NCBI RefSeq assembly: GCF_900177415.1
Contig: NZ_FXAF01000001.1
Location: 374,501-438,500, forward strand
From: Xaviernesmea oryzae
Lineage (GTDB): Bacteria > Pseudomonadota > Alphaproteobacteria > Rhizobiales > Rhizobiaceae
Direction: 5' to 3'
DNA: 64,000 bases
Shown here: piece after piece, positions 8,223-17,171 of the stretch
Layout: each line of letters opens with the position of its first letter
How positions within the stretch are numbered: the first letter of the stretch is position 1
Position numbers and translations under genes: made by a program
Notes under the pieces: generated by a model
Told to the model about the DNA's origin: nothing
Databases searched by the model: none
What the model saw: only the letters and a program-made list of their open reading frames with translations

Positions 8223-8387
8223 AACAGGAAAGGACGTCAACGGATTTTTACGAGCGGGGCGTCTCGGATGCCGCCGCAAGATTGCTGGCTGACGAACTTT
8301 CAACTTTCCGTTGGCGCGAAAAGCCTTGGCTTTCCGGCCTTTCCGCTCACCTGGAACGCCCTGGTTTTCAATTTTGAACCATCCGAA

Positions 8388-8403
8388 ATTTTAGGCTTGA
8401 AGT
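8388..8403. promoter_or_regulatory. Imperfect operator at the ABC importer 1 promoter
   Basis: ATTTTAGGCTTGAAGT matches the 16-bp consensus except at two right-half positions. It overlaps the candidate -35 TTGAAG of the plus-strand promoter 145-180 bp before the binding-protein gene. Confidence 0.45.
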
Positions 8404-8569
8404 AATTTATACCTCGTTCTACCATCCCCTCAATTGTTATGGGGACTGCCGCAAAGAACGGCATCGGACAAGACTATCAGAAGCCCCTGGCAGGATTGCA
8501 GGCTTGTTTTCAGAAAACCGCCGCAGGTCCGTCGGCTTTGTGCCGATGGAAAGAACCAGAGGGATCGCC

Positions 8570-10105
8570 ATGACTTTCGAAATCGACCGCAGAAATCTCC
8601 TGCAGATGCTTGGCCTTGCCGCCGTCGGCGGCTCGGTGCTCTCGCAGGCCACCTTTGCCTTTGCTCAAGGCTCCGACAACGTCACCATCGGCTGGCCCAG
8701 CGACGTCCCGTCCTGGGACCCGAACCTGCGCTTCGTTCCGGATGCGCAGCCGATCTTCAAGCTGGTCTTCGATCAGCCGCTCGATCAGGCGCCCGACCTG
8801 AAGCTCGTTCCCAATCTCATCACCAAATGGGAACTGCAGCCGGATGGCCTCTCCATGCCCTTCGAGATCCGCAGCGACGTGAAGTTCCACAATGGCGACC
8901 CTATGACGATGGAGGATTTTAAGTACACCTTCGTCGAGCGCATCAAATCGGGCCTGAAGCTCGATATCGCCAACTCCTGGCGGACGCTGACCGATATCGA
9001 GATCACCTCGCCGACGTCAGGCGTCATGAAGTTCTCCGCTGCTACTCCGACCGCCCCGCAATGGCTTGCTTTCCTTGGCAGCTATCTCGTGCCGAAGAAA
9101 TATGTCGAATCCGTCGGGCCGGAAGAATTCGCCAAAAAGCCGGTCGGCACCGGGCCCTACAAGCTCGTCGATTACCAGATGAACTCGCGCATCGTGCTCG
9201 AACGCAACAACGATTATTTCGGCGCCAAGCCGAAGATCAAGCGCGTCACGATCGACATCATCAAGGATCCGTCCGCCCGCACTGCCGCCATCCAGTCCGG
9301 CCAGGTGGACCTAACCGTCAACATTCCGGTTCGCGAAGCCGAACGCCTCGGCAAGACCGAAGGCCTGACGGCCGAGATCAACCCTTTCACCCGCCTGATC
9401 CTGCTCCAGATGCGCAATGACATGGGTTTTACCGACAAGGCCGTTCGCCTTGCCGCCCATCATGCCATCGACAAGGCCGCACTCTCCAAAGCCTTCTACG
9501 GCGGTGCCGCCGTTCCGCTCTCCATTCCGGCCACGCCGGGCACGCCGGGTTATATCGAGGACTACAAGTTCTCCTACGATCCGGAACTCTCGAAGAAGCT
9601 GCTGGCCGATGCCGGCTACACGGCCGAGAAGCCCGCGACCTTCACGCTGGCAGCCACCAACGGCCAGTTTCCGAGCGATTTCGATATCGCCCGCGCTCTC
9701 GTCCAGATGTGGCAGAAGGTCGGCCTGAAAGTCGAGCTGCAGCAGATCGAATATTCGAAATATTTCGAGCTGAACCGCGGCGGCAAGCTGCCGGAAGCAA
9801 CCCTCTACAGCTTCGACAACGCCACCGGCGACCCGGAGATCTTCTCCGGCTATCTCATGAATCCGAAGATGCCGTTCGGCGCGTGGAAGGGTCAGGAAAT
9901 CGGCGACAAGATCCTCAAGCTATTTGTCGAACCCGTCTATGAGAAGCGCATCGCCGGCTACAAGGACGTGGCCAAGGAAGCCGTCGAAACGGGCGCCAAC
10001 ATTCCGATCCTGCAGAGCGTCCAGACACTGGTGCGCAAGAAGAACCTCAACTACGTCAAATACGGCAATGCCTGGGTTCTCGGCAGCACCATGTCCTGGT
10101 CATAA
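8570..10105 (+). CDS. ABC importer 1: family-5 solute-binding protein
   Basis: A 511-residue periplasmic binding protein of the dipeptide/oligopeptide family (SBP_bac_5). The N-terminus DRRNLLQMLGLAAVGG resembles a twin-arginine signal, with cleavage likely after FAFA. The family pattern VKFHNGDPMTMEDFKYTF is clear. I chose the ATG at 8570, 22 codons inside the frame, because AGAGGG precedes it. It heads the operon to 13927. A strong hairpin follows the stop. Members of this family bind peptides but also opines, sugars and aromatic compounds. The nearby catabolic genes make an aromatic conjugate plausible but unproven. Confidence 0.88.
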   Translation: MTFEIDRRNLLQMLGLAAVGGSVLSQATFAFAQGSDNVTIGWPSDVPSWDPNLRFVPDAQPIFKLVFDQPLDQAPDLKLVPNLITKWELQPDGLSMPFEIRSDVKFHNGDPMTMEDFKYTFVERIKSGLKLDIANSWRTLTDIEITSPTSGVMKFSAATPTAPQWLAFLGSYLVPKKYVESVGPEEFAKKPVGTGPYKLVDYQMNSRIVLERNNDYFGAKPKIKRVTIDIIKDPSARTAAIQSGQVDLTVNIPVREAERLGKTEGLTAEINPFTRLILLQMRNDMGFTDKAVRLAAHHAIDKAALSKAFYGGAAVPLSIPATPGTPGYIEDYKFSYDPELSKKLLADAGYTAEKPATFTLAATNGQFPSDFDIARALVQMWQKVGLKVELQQIEYSKYFELNRGGKLPEATLYSFDNATGDPEIFSGYLMNPKMPFGAWKGQEIGDKILKLFVEPVYEKRIAGYKDVAKEAVETGANIPILQSVQTLVRKKNLNYVKYGNAWVLGSTMSWS

Positions 10106-10127
10106 GCTGCCTGAATGAAATCTCGAG

Positions 10128-10149
10128 GGGTCCGGATGCGTCCGGACCC
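10128..10149 (+). terminator. Intercistronic hairpin after binding protein 1
   Basis: GGGTCCGGA, loop TGCG, TCCGGACCC, then TTTCCC: a perfect 9-bp stem between the binding-protein gene and the first permease gene. It probably acts as a partial terminator or mRNA stabiliser, giving more binding protein than membrane subunits. Confidence 0.7.
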
Positions 10150-10180
10150 TTTCCCTGACATCGTGATACGGGGCAAACGC

Positions 10181-11197
10181 ATGTTTGCGACCATTGCCAA
10201 GCTCTTGGTAAAGCGCGTCCTCACCGCGATACCGATCCTGCTCATTGTTTCCGCGCTTCTCTTCTGTATCCTGCGCATCCTCCCGGTCGATCCGGCCGCC
10301 ATGTCGCTGCCGCCGAATGCGACCGTGGAGGAAGTCGAGGCCATGCGCACGGAGATGGGTCTCGATCGGCCGCTCTACGAGCAATACGGCATCTGGCTCG
10401 GCAAGCTGCTTGAGGGCGATGTGGGCCGCTCCATTCACTTCCGACAGGATGTGACGTCGCTGATCGGTTCGACGCTGCCCGCCACCATCGAACTTGCGGT
10501 CATTGCCATGGTGGTCGCCACCATCTTCGGCCTCGCCGGCGGGCTTTTCCTCTTCTATGTACGCGGTACCCGCGCCGAAGCCGTGATGGACTTCTTCTCC
10601 ATTCTGCTTCTCTCGCTGCCGGAATTCCTCTGGAGCCTGTTCCTTCTGCTGATCTTCGGCGTGTTCTTCGAGGTGCTGCCCTTCACCGGGCGGCTGAGCC
10701 CCGGTTTTGAACGTCCCGTCGTTACCGGTTTTCTGCTGATCGACAGCCTTGTCACCGGCAATATCTCGACCTTCTTCAACGCCCTGCAGCACATGATCCT
10801 GCCATGCCTGGCTCTCGGCATCGCGCTCTCGCCCTCACTCATGCGCGTGCTGCGGTCGAGCCTGCTCGATGCCTATCAGGACGACTATATCCAGCAGGCG
10901 CGGCTGCGAGGTCTCTCCGAAAAGCGCATCCTGATCCGCCATGGCCTGAAGAACGCCATCCTGCCGACATTGAGCCTCATGGGCGTGCAGTTCGGCTTCC
11001 TGTTCGGCGGCACGCTTCTCGTCGAGATCATCTACTCCTATCCGGGCATGGGCAACCTGATGGTCGATGCGATCCGCAACGCCGACCTGCCGATCATCCA
11101 GGGTGCGGGGCTGACCTATTGTATCGCCGTTCTGGTGATTAGCATCGTGGTCGACAGCCTCTACCTGATCCTCAACCCGAAACTGAGGGTGCGCTGA
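10181..11197 (+). CDS. ABC importer 1: DppB-type permease
   Basis: A 338-residue inner-membrane permease with about six hydrophobic segments, an N-terminal TM helix followed by a periplasmic loop, and the EAA region RLRGLSEKRILIRHGLKNAILP that contacts the ATPase. I use the ATG at 10181 because the earlier in-frame codons lie inside the intercistronic hairpin. It is one base from the next permease gene. Confidence 0.88.
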   Translation: MFATIAKLLVKRVLTAIPILLIVSALLFCILRILPVDPAAMSLPPNATVEEVEAMRTEMGLDRPLYEQYGIWLGKLLEGDVGRSIHFRQDVTSLIGSTLPATIELAVIAMVVATIFGLAGGLFLFYVRGTRAEAVMDFFSILLLSLPEFLWSLFLLLIFGVFFEVLPFTGRLSPGFERPVVTGFLLIDSLVTGNISTFFNALQHMILPCLALGIALSPSLMRVLRSSLLDAYQDDYIQQARLRGLSEKRILIRHGLKNAILPTLSLMGVQFGFLFGGTLLVEIIYSYPGMGNLMVDAIRNADLPIIQGAGLTYCIAVLVISIVVDSLYLILNPKLRVR

Positions 11198-11198
11198 C

Positions 11199-12056
11199 AT
11201 GCGACCGCTTCCGCTCTGGCTGAAATCCGGCCGTGTCCAGACCGGCCTCGTCATCATCTTCATCCTTGCCGTCTGTGCGATCTTCGCGCCCCATCTGGCG
11301 CCGAACGATCCGAACGAGCAGAACCTCTTGAGCATCCTGACGCCGCCGGCCTGGGCGGACGGTGGTGACTCCATGTTTCCGCTTGGTACGGACAGTCTCG
11401 GCCGTTGCATCCTGTCGCGGCTGATCTACGGTGCCCGGGTGGCGCTGACTGTCGCTTTCACCGCCTCCATCGGTGCCATGATCATCGGCGCGTTCTTCGC
11501 CCATATCGCCGGTTATTTCGGCGGCTGGGTCGACTGGCTGATCGGCCGTGTCGTCGAAATCTGGCTTTCCTTCCCGCCGGTCATCCTCTCTCTCATCCTC
11601 ATGGTCGGCCTCGGCACGGGCCTGCGCAATGTCGTGCTGGCGATCATCCTGGTCGACTGGACGCGCTTCTGTCGCGTGCTGCGAAGCGAGGTGATCGTCC
11701 TGCGCCGGCGCGACTATGTCGCTGCCGCCCAGCTCGTCGGCTTCTCCCACTGGCGGACCATCACCCGTGAAATCCTGCCCGGCACGCTGCCGCTGCTCAT
11801 CACCCTGATGAGCCTGGAAATGGGCGTTGCCGTCATCGTCGAGGCGATCCTCTCCTTCGTCGGCATGAGCGTCGGCTCGGAAACCGCCGCCTGGGGCCAG
11901 ATGATCGCCGATGCCCGCCAGAACATCTACGAAGCCCCGTTCAACCTGATCGCACCGATCTTCGCGATTTTCTTCGCGGTTTTCGGCTTCAACATCTTGG
12001 GCGACGGATTACGCCGCACCCTCGATACGCGCCTCACGCAGACGGAGCGCACCTGA
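11199..12056 (+). CDS. ABC importer 1: DppC-type permease
   Basis: A 285-residue permease of the DppC type. The PLGTDSLGR motif near residue 65, the repeated TM helices and the EAA loop around AAQLVGFSHWRTITREILPG fit the family. The stop overlaps the ATPase start (TGATG), so translation is coupled. It pairs with the preceding DppB-type subunit. Confidence 0.88.
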   Translation: MRPLPLWLKSGRVQTGLVIIFILAVCAIFAPHLAPNDPNEQNLLSILTPPAWADGGDSMFPLGTDSLGRCILSRLIYGARVALTVAFTASIGAMIIGAFFAHIAGYFGGWVDWLIGRVVEIWLSFPPVILSLILMVGLGTGLRNVVLAIILVDWTRFCRVLRSEVIVLRRRDYVAAAQLVGFSHWRTITREILPGTLPLLITLMSLEMGVAVIVEAILSFVGMSVGSETAAWGQMIADARQNIYEAPFNLIAPIFAIFFAVFGFNILGDGLRRTLDTRLTQTERT

Positions 12057-13927
12057 TGACCAATTCCCTTGGGCCTATCCTCTCCGCACATAACCTCTGC
12101 GTTGAATCGCTCGGCGGGAAGGAAAGCTTTCCGGTCCTGACCGATCTCAACTTCTCGCTCCAGCCAGGCAAGATCCTCGGCCTCGTCGGAGAATCCGGTG
12201 CAGGCAAGTCGATGATCGGCCGCACCATCTCGCAATATCTGCCGAACGGTTTCGCGGTCACCAGGGGCACGCTGGAATTCGACGGCGAAGACCTGGTAAG
12301 CATGGCGCCGGAACGCCGCCGCAGCCTGCTCGGCCGCGACATCGCCTTCATTCCCCAGGAACCGCTTTCAGGCCTCAACCCGGTCTTGAGCGTCGGTCAG
12401 CAGATGAAGGAGCATTTGCTGCGCATCGGCCTTGCCCCCGGCGAGAACTGGCGCGAACGGGCTCTGAAGGAATTCGAAGCGGTGCATCTGCCGCATGGTG
12501 CAGCGCTGCTCGATAAATATCCGCACCAGCTTTCCGGCGGCATGTGCCAGCGCATCCTCATCGCCATGGCCTTCGCCAGCCGCCCGCGCCTCCTCATTGC
12601 CGATGAGCCGACCACCGCACTCGACGTGACGATCCAGGCCCGCATCGTCAAGCTCATTGCCGAAATGCAGAAGCGCGACGGCACGGCGGTGATCTTCATC
12701 ACTCACGACCTGCGGCTGGCCTCGCAGATCAGCGACGAGATCATGGTGCTTTATGCCGGCCGCCCGGCCGAACGCGGGCCTGCAAAACAGCTGTTCTCTG
12801 CACCGGCACATCCCTATACGCGCTGTCTGCAGCTCGCCAACCCGACGATCAGCGGCCCGCGCCGCGGGCTCTTCATCCTGCCGGAACGCATGCCGGGCCT
12901 GCGCGTCCTGAAGGAGTTGAAAGGCTGCCGCTTTGCTTCACGCTGCCCGAATGCAGTCGAGGCCTGCACCGAGAGCGAGCCGCCGCTTGCCGATATCGGG
13001 CCGAACCACATCGCCGCCTGCATCCGTACGGAGAAGACGCCGGAGATCGTGCCGCCGCCGCTGGCTCCCGGCCGCCAGGCCACATCGGCCAAAGCGCATC
13101 TGCTGGGCGAAAAGCTTACCAAGGCCTATACGACCGCCTGGAGCCCCTTCGCCCGGCGCAGCAGCTTCAAGGCGGTCAACAGTGTCGATTTCACCCTCGG
13201 CGAGGGCGAATTCGTCGGGATCGTCGGCGAGAGCGGCAGCGGCAAGAGCTCGCTCGCCCGCCTGGTCGTCGGCCTCGATACGCCGACCGAGGGCAGGATC
13301 ACGCTCGCCGGCCGCGACGTGACGGCAAACGGCAATGTGGAAAAGGCCTATCGCCGGGAATATATCCAGATGGTGTTCCAGGATCCGCAATCGGCGCTCA
13401 ACCCGCGACGGCGGATCGGCAGCATCGTCACCCAAGCGAACGAGGCGACCGGCCTTAACAACGACACCCGCGAGCGCATGGAGCGCGCCGCCGAGCTGCT
13501 GAAGGAAATCGGCCTGCCGCCGGATGCGGCCATGCGTTTTCCCTCTCAGCTTTCCGGCGGCCAGAAACAGCGCGTCAACATCGCCCGCGCGCTCTGCACC
13601 CTGCCGCGCATTCTCGTCGCCGACGAGATCGTCTCCGGCCTCGACGTCTCTGTCCAGGCCCAGCTTCTCGATCTGCTCCTGAAGCTGCGCGACGAACACG
13701 GCTTCTCGATGCTGTTCATCTCGCACGACCTTTCGGTGGTGCGCTATCTCTGCGATCGGGTCATGGTCATGTATCGCGGCGAAGTGGTCGAAAGCGGCAA
13801 AACGGAAACCGTTTTTGCCGATCCGCAACATCCCTATACCCGCAGCCTGCTGGCGGCCGTGCCGCCGGACGACGTCAACATGGAATGGTCGCCGGTTCTT
13901 TCGGAGGCGAGCTATCAGGTCGAGTAG
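12056..13927 (+). CDS. ABC importer 1: fused DppD-DppF double ATPase
   Basis: A 623-residue cytoplasmic ATPase with two complete ABC domains. The first has Walker A GESGAGKSM near residue 45, signature LSGGM and Walker B LLIADEPTT. A cysteine-rich oligopeptide-transporter extension (CRFASRCPNAVEAC) follows near residue 290. The second has GESGSGKSS near 390, LSGGQ and ILVADEIVSG. Separate DppD and DppF genes serve the other three importers here, so this fusion marks importer 1 as a different lineage. Confidence 0.9.
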   Translation: MTNSLGPILSAHNLCVESLGGKESFPVLTDLNFSLQPGKILGLVGESGAGKSMIGRTISQYLPNGFAVTRGTLEFDGEDLVSMAPERRRSLLGRDIAFIPQEPLSGLNPVLSVGQQMKEHLLRIGLAPGENWRERALKEFEAVHLPHGAALLDKYPHQLSGGMCQRILIAMAFASRPRLLIADEPTTALDVTIQARIVKLIAEMQKRDGTAVIFITHDLRLASQISDEIMVLYAGRPAERGPAKQLFSAPAHPYTRCLQLANPTISGPRRGLFILPERMPGLRVLKELKGCRFASRCPNAVEACTESEPPLADIGPNHIAACIRTEKTPEIVPPPLAPGRQATSAKAHLLGEKLTKAYTTAWSPFARRSSFKAVNSVDFTLGEGEFVGIVGESGSGKSSLARLVVGLDTPTEGRITLAGRDVTANGNVEKAYRREYIQMVFQDPQSALNPRRRIGSIVTQANEATGLNNDTRERMERAAELLKEIGLPPDAAMRFPSQLSGGQKQRVNIARALCTLPRILVADEIVSGLDVSVQAQLLDLLLKLRDEHGFSMLFISHDLSVVRYLCDRVMVMYRGEVVESGKTETVFADPQHPYTRSLLAAVPPDDVNMEWSPVLSEASYQVE

Positions 13928-13955
13928 CTTCGCCCCGGGGTGACCGCCTTATCGT

Positions 13956-14660
13956 TCAGGGCCGAATAATCCGCGTCTCCATCGGATAATGGGAATTGCC
14001 GCCTTCGAAGGGCGGAAAGGTCTTGAAATCCTCGCGCATGGCGATGCGCGCCGGCGATTGCAGTGCCATCTGCAGCGCTGCCGGGCTGTCGAACATTACC
14101 CGGTTTCGCTGCATGTGGTTGATCCGTTCCCACGGCAGGAAACCGCACCAGTCGATGCGCGACAGCACCTCGATCTGCCGGATGCCCGGAAAGGTCCGCA
14201 TCACCTGAGGATGATGGCTGACATAATGGTGCATCCAGACGTTCAGGTCCTCGGCCGGCCCGGTATAATGTACGACGTAGGAGCAGGGATTGCCGTTCTT
14301 TTCGACATCGAGCTTGCCGTCGCCGACCGGAAAAGGCCGCACATACATGGCCTGCTGCGTCGCCCTGGCACCGCGGATGCTGGAGAGCACGCCGGAAGCC
14401 GCGAGCTGCTGCAGATGGCCCGCCGGCGCCATGGCGTCCTCAAGCTCGGTCAGCTCGTTGAAATAAAGTTGCATGCCGAAGACCGGCGGCAGTTCCTTCG
14501 CATTGAACATGTCGTCGGTGGTCTCGGGCGTATAAAAATTCGCCGATGTAAGCCCCGGTGTCAGTCTGACGATCTCCGCAACTGTCTCGACATCCGCCTC
14601 GCTCACGGCAAGCTGGCTGCCGTCGGTGTTCTCAAAGAAGGCGAAATAGGCAAAACGCAT
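13956..14660 (-). CDS. EthD-like dimeric alpha/beta-barrel protein, function unknown
   Basis: A 234-residue cytoplasmic protein. The second half (about residues 125-215: VVHYTGPAEDLNVWMHHYVS, then MRTFPGIRQIEVL) resembles the EthD/ferredoxin-like alpha-beta barrel fold, and the first half looks like a diverged copy. The family includes small proteins in aromatic and ether breakdown, often monooxygenase partners or ring-rearranging enzymes. It faces the amino acid importer across a 361-bp gap that contains the only perfect copy of the 16-bp operator, so it probably belongs to the same regulon. It ends 28 bases from the convergent ATPase gene. Confidence 0.55.
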   Translation of the reverse strand: MRFAYFAFFENTDGSQLAVSEADVETVAEIVRLTPGLTSANFYTPETTDDMFNAKELPPVFGMQLYFNELTELEDAMAPAGHLQQLAASGVLSSIRGARATQQAMYVRPFPVGDGKLDVEKNGNPCSYVVHYTGPAEDLNVWMHHYVSHHPQVMRTFPGIRQIEVLSRIDWCGFLPWERINHMQRNRVMFDSPAALQMALQSPARIAMREDFKTFPPFEGGNSHYPMETRIIRP

Positions 14661-15021
14661 GGCTGGATTTCCTGCTTTTCTAAGGTCGCAACGCTTGGGC
14701 GGCGGCCTCGTTCCCCGATCGATTGGCTCACTATCGGACCATAGCCGAGGAAAAACAAGTTTAGGCCTAAACTATTTTTACAATGCGCTTTACCGCCGGT
14801 AACACCCATGTGGGACATGATTTAAGCTTCAATCTTTTCGCTTGAAACCGGCCGGATTTTGCATCACGATCCCCTCCAAACGCGTGTTGAAAGAGGATAT
14901 GGAACGCTTGCGGCATCGCTCTTAGGGGAGAGCCCGATCCTGTTCATTCCATTCATCGCCAAGAAGAAAGAACAGATTGATCGGGAGAGAGCCTCCGGTC
15001 ACGAACAGAGGGAACGAAATC
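14661..15021. other. Divergent control region with a perfect operator
   Basis: A 361-bp gap between the EthD-like gene and the amino acid binding protein gene. It holds the palindrome at 14758-14773 and a weaker match, GATTTAAGCTTCAATC, at 14819-14834. No convincing -35/-10 pair or small gene was identified. Confidence 0.5.
14758..14773. promoter_or_regulatory. Perfect 16-bp palindromic operator
   Basis: AGTTTAGGCCTAAACT is a perfect inverted repeat, 98 bp upstream of the EthD-like start and about 250 bp upstream of the amino acid binding protein start. It is the best symmetric member of the four-site set (8207, 14758, 35404, 44211). Confidence 0.7.
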
Positions 15022-15825
15022 ATGACCATGACCCTTTTCCGCCGCGCCTTCATGGGCCTTGCGGGCGCTGCCGCCTTGTCCCTTGCGGGCGCCGGCCTCG
15101 CATCCGCCGAAGCGCTCGTCGTCGGCTCCTATCCGAGCAACCCGCCCTTCGAATACAAGACAGCGGACGGCAAGTTTGAGGGCTTCGAGGTCGATATCGT
15201 CAATGAGGTAGCCAAACGGCTCGGCATGACGGTCGAAATTTCCGACCTCGGTTTTCAGGCTCTGTTCGCCGCCGTCTCCTCCAGGCGCATCGACGTGGCG
15301 ATCTCCTCCATCACCATCACCAAGGAACGCCTCGCCAGCCAATCCTTCACCCAGCCCTATTATGATTCCGACATGGGTATCGCCACCCGCAAGGAAGCGA
15401 ACCTTTCCGCGGTCGAGGATCTGAAAGATAAGGTCGTCGGTGTGCTGGCTGGCTCCACCGGCGACAAGTGGAGCAAGGACAACCAGGCGAAATACGGCAT
15501 CAGCGAGATCAAGAGCTACAATGCCCAGCAGGACCTGCTGATGGATCTCTCCGCCGGCCGCGCCGACGCTGCCGTCAGCGACGTTCCCGGCATGGAATAC
15601 GCTTTCCTCAAGATGAAGGACCTCGCCGTCAAGGTTCGCATCAAGACCGGCGAACAGTATGGCCTGATGATGAGCAAGGACCATCCGCTGCTTGCCAAAG
15701 CGAACGATGCTATCACCGCGATGAAGAAGGACGGCACGCTCGCGGCCATCCACAAGAAGTGGTTCGGCAGCGATCCGGCCGCTGGCTCCGCCTCCGCCGT
15801 GGAACAGCCCCTGCCGAAACCCTAA
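15022..15825 (+). CDS. Polar amino acid ABC importer: solute-binding protein
   Basis: A 267-residue periplasmic binding protein of the polar amino acid type (SBP_bac_3). The Sec signal peptide runs to ASA near residue 30. Family patterns: PPFEYKTADGKFEGFEVDIV, and TITKERLASQSFTQPYYDS. I start at the ATG 15022, which has GAGGG upstream, rather than 15 codons earlier. The ligand is unknown. Its promoter region carries the pathway operator, so it may take up an aromatic amino acid or an auxin-type acid. Confidence 0.85.
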   Translation: MTMTLFRRAFMGLAGAAALSLAGAGLASAEALVVGSYPSNPPFEYKTADGKFEGFEVDIVNEVAKRLGMTVEISDLGFQALFAAVSSRRIDVAISSITITKERLASQSFTQPYYDSDMGIATRKEANLSAVEDLKDKVVGVLAGSTGDKWSKDNQAKYGISEIKSYNAQQDLLMDLSAGRADAAVSDVPGMEYAFLKMKDLAVKVRIKTGEQYGLMMSKDHPLLAKANDAITAMKKDGTLAAIHKKWFGSDPAAGSASAVEQPLPKP

Positions 15826-15854
15826 GCCGGCTACCGGTCGCTTCCACTTCAATC

Positions 15855-15878
15855 ATGCCGGCCGGCGACGGCCGGCAT
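15855..15878 (+). terminator. Intercistronic hairpin after the amino acid binding protein
   Basis: ATGCCGGCCG, loop GCGA, CGGCCGGCAT, running into TTTT: a perfect 10-bp stem between binding protein and permease genes. It should reduce transcription into the permease or protect the binding-protein mRNA. Confidence 0.75.
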
Positions 15879-15903
15879 TTTCATGACCCATAGGCAGACG
15901 GAC

Positions 15904-16578
15904 ATGACCCTCCTTGAAACATTCTTCAATCTCGAAGTCCTGGGCCTCTCCTTTTTCCCGCTCTTGCGCGGATTGGTGAACACCTTCCTGCTCGGCATCG
16001 CCGGTATCGGTTTCGGCATTCCCTGCGGCCTGGTGATCGGGCTGCTGCGTCTCTACGCCCCAAAGCCGGTGCGCTACCTTATGGTGCTCTATATCGACAT
16101 ATTCCGCGCCGCGCCCATGCTGGTGGTGCTGATCATGATCTATTACGCGCTTCCCTTTGTCGGCATCCGGCTTTCTTCCTGGACCTCCGCGGGGCTCGCT
16201 TTCTCGATCGTCATGGCCGCCTATTCGGCCGAGGTCTTCCGCTCCGGCATCGAGAGCATTCCGAAGGGCCAGTTCGAGGCCGCCTCCGCCCTCGGCCTTC
16301 CTTTTCTCGTGACGCTCCGCAAGGTCGTGCTGCCGCAGGCTATCCGCATCGTCATCCCGCCGATGACCAACAACTGCGTCTCGATGTTCAAGGATACGTC
16401 GCTCGCCTCGACGGTCGCCCTTCCTGAACTCCTGAAGGAAGCGACCGATGCCCAGGCGCTGCACGCCAATCCGACGCCGCTGATCGGCGCGGCGCTGATC
16501 TACATCGCCTTCCTCTGGCCGATGGTGCGGCTGGTCAGCCTACTCGAAAAGAAATTCAACAAGGAAAAGAAACGGTAG
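15904..16578 (+). CDS. Polar amino acid ABC importer: HisM/HisQ-type permease
   Basis: A 224-residue permease with the HisM/GlnP pattern: LLRGLVNTFLLGIAG in TM1, RAAPMLVVLIMIYYALP, and EAA loop region EAASALGLPFLVTLRKVVLPQ. The ATG at 15904 is preferred; one seven codons upstream is also possible. No cognate ATPase gene and no second permease follow, because the next gene is MarR on the other strand. The importer must borrow an ATPase from elsewhere or be incomplete. Confidence 0.85.
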   Translation: MTLLETFFNLEVLGLSFFPLLRGLVNTFLLGIAGIGFGIPCGLVIGLLRLYAPKPVRYLMVLYIDIFRAAPMLVVLIMIYYALPFVGIRLSSWTSAGLAFSIVMAAYSAEVFRSGIESIPKGQFEAASALGLPFLVTLRKVVLPQAIRIVIPPMTNNCVSMFKDTSLASTVALPELLKEATDAQALHANPTPLIGAALIYIAFLWPMVRLVSLLEKKFNKEKKR

Positions 16579-16586
16579 TTCGAGAA

Positions 16587-17102
16587 CTATTCGAAGACGG
16601 CGCCGGAAAGATGATTGCTCGCGGAATTCTTCACCGCTCCGATTTCGGACCAGAGTGCCGTAATCATGTGCGGATCGACATCCGCCATCATCTCCTGCAG
16701 CCAGCGTTCATGGGCAGCAGCCATCGCGGCAAAAAACGTCGTGCCATTCTCGGTAAGCTTCGCGACGGTAACGCGTCGATCGCCGTCCGGCGTCACCCGC
16801 TGGACATAACCATCCGCTTCCAGCCGCTCGACAAGGCCGGTGACATTGCCGTTCGTCACCATGGTGCGCTTCGAAAGCTCTCCGAGGCGCAGGCCCTCCT
16901 TCTCGCGGTAGAGCTGCGCCATCAGATCGAATTGCGGCAGCGTCGCGCCGAATTCGGTTCTCAGCCGCCGGCGGATTTCCTGGCTGATCAGCTTGGTGGT
17001 CGAAAGCATGCGCAACCAGAGACGCAATTCGGGCTTTGAGCGCCCCTGCGCTCCATGCACGATGATCTCCAGATCGACGTTGATCGCTTCCGCCTCTGCC
17101 AT
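16587..17102 (-). CDS. MarR-family regulator
   Basis: A 171-residue MarR protein: the recognition region LGELSKRTMVTNGNVTGLVERLEADGYV followed by the wing DRRVTVAKLTENG is canonical, including the DxR basic wing tip. I start at the ATG 17102 (AGAGG upstream), 19 codons inside the frame. It lies directly downstream of the CrtI-like flavoprotein gene on the same strand (69 bp gap), with an inverted repeat at 17147-17160 that may be its own operator. Probable repressor of the flavoprotein/cyclase cluster. Confidence 0.85.
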   Translation of the reverse strand: MAEAEAINVDLEIIVHGAQGRSKPELRLWLRMLSTTKLISQEIRRRLRTEFGATLPQFDLMAQLYREKEGLRLGELSKRTMVTNGNVTGLVERLEADGYVQRVTPDGDRRVTVAKLTENGTTFFAAMAAAHERWLQEMMADVDPHMITALWSEIGAVKNSASNHLSGAVFE

Positions 17103-17146
17103 TCCGAATGCAGCCTCTTTCGCTGAGAAAGCTCTAAAAGCTGATA

Positions 17147-17160
17147 TTTGAAATGTCAAA
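17147..17160. promoter_or_regulatory. Inverted repeat upstream of the MarR gene
   Basis: TTTGA-AATG-TCAAA, a perfect 5-bp inverted repeat with a 4-bp spacer, 45-58 bp before the MarR start codon. Short A/T-rich repeats with TTGA/TCAA arms are common MarR sites, so autoregulation is plausible. Confidence 0.4.
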
Positions 17161-17171
17161 GGTTCGTGCGC

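Larger units (their letters stand above)
8166..8569. other. Divergent control region between the ligase operon and ABC importer 1
   Basis: A 404-bp gene-free gap. It holds a promoter for the minus strand (-35 TTGACG at 8240-8235, 16-bp spacer, -10 TATGCT at 8218-8213) with a 16-bp operator over the -10, and a second, weaker operator at 8388 overlapping a possible plus-strand promoter (TTGAAG at 8397-8402, 17-bp spacer, TACCAT at 8420-8425). No small gene with a convincing ribosome site was seen. Confidence 0.6.
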
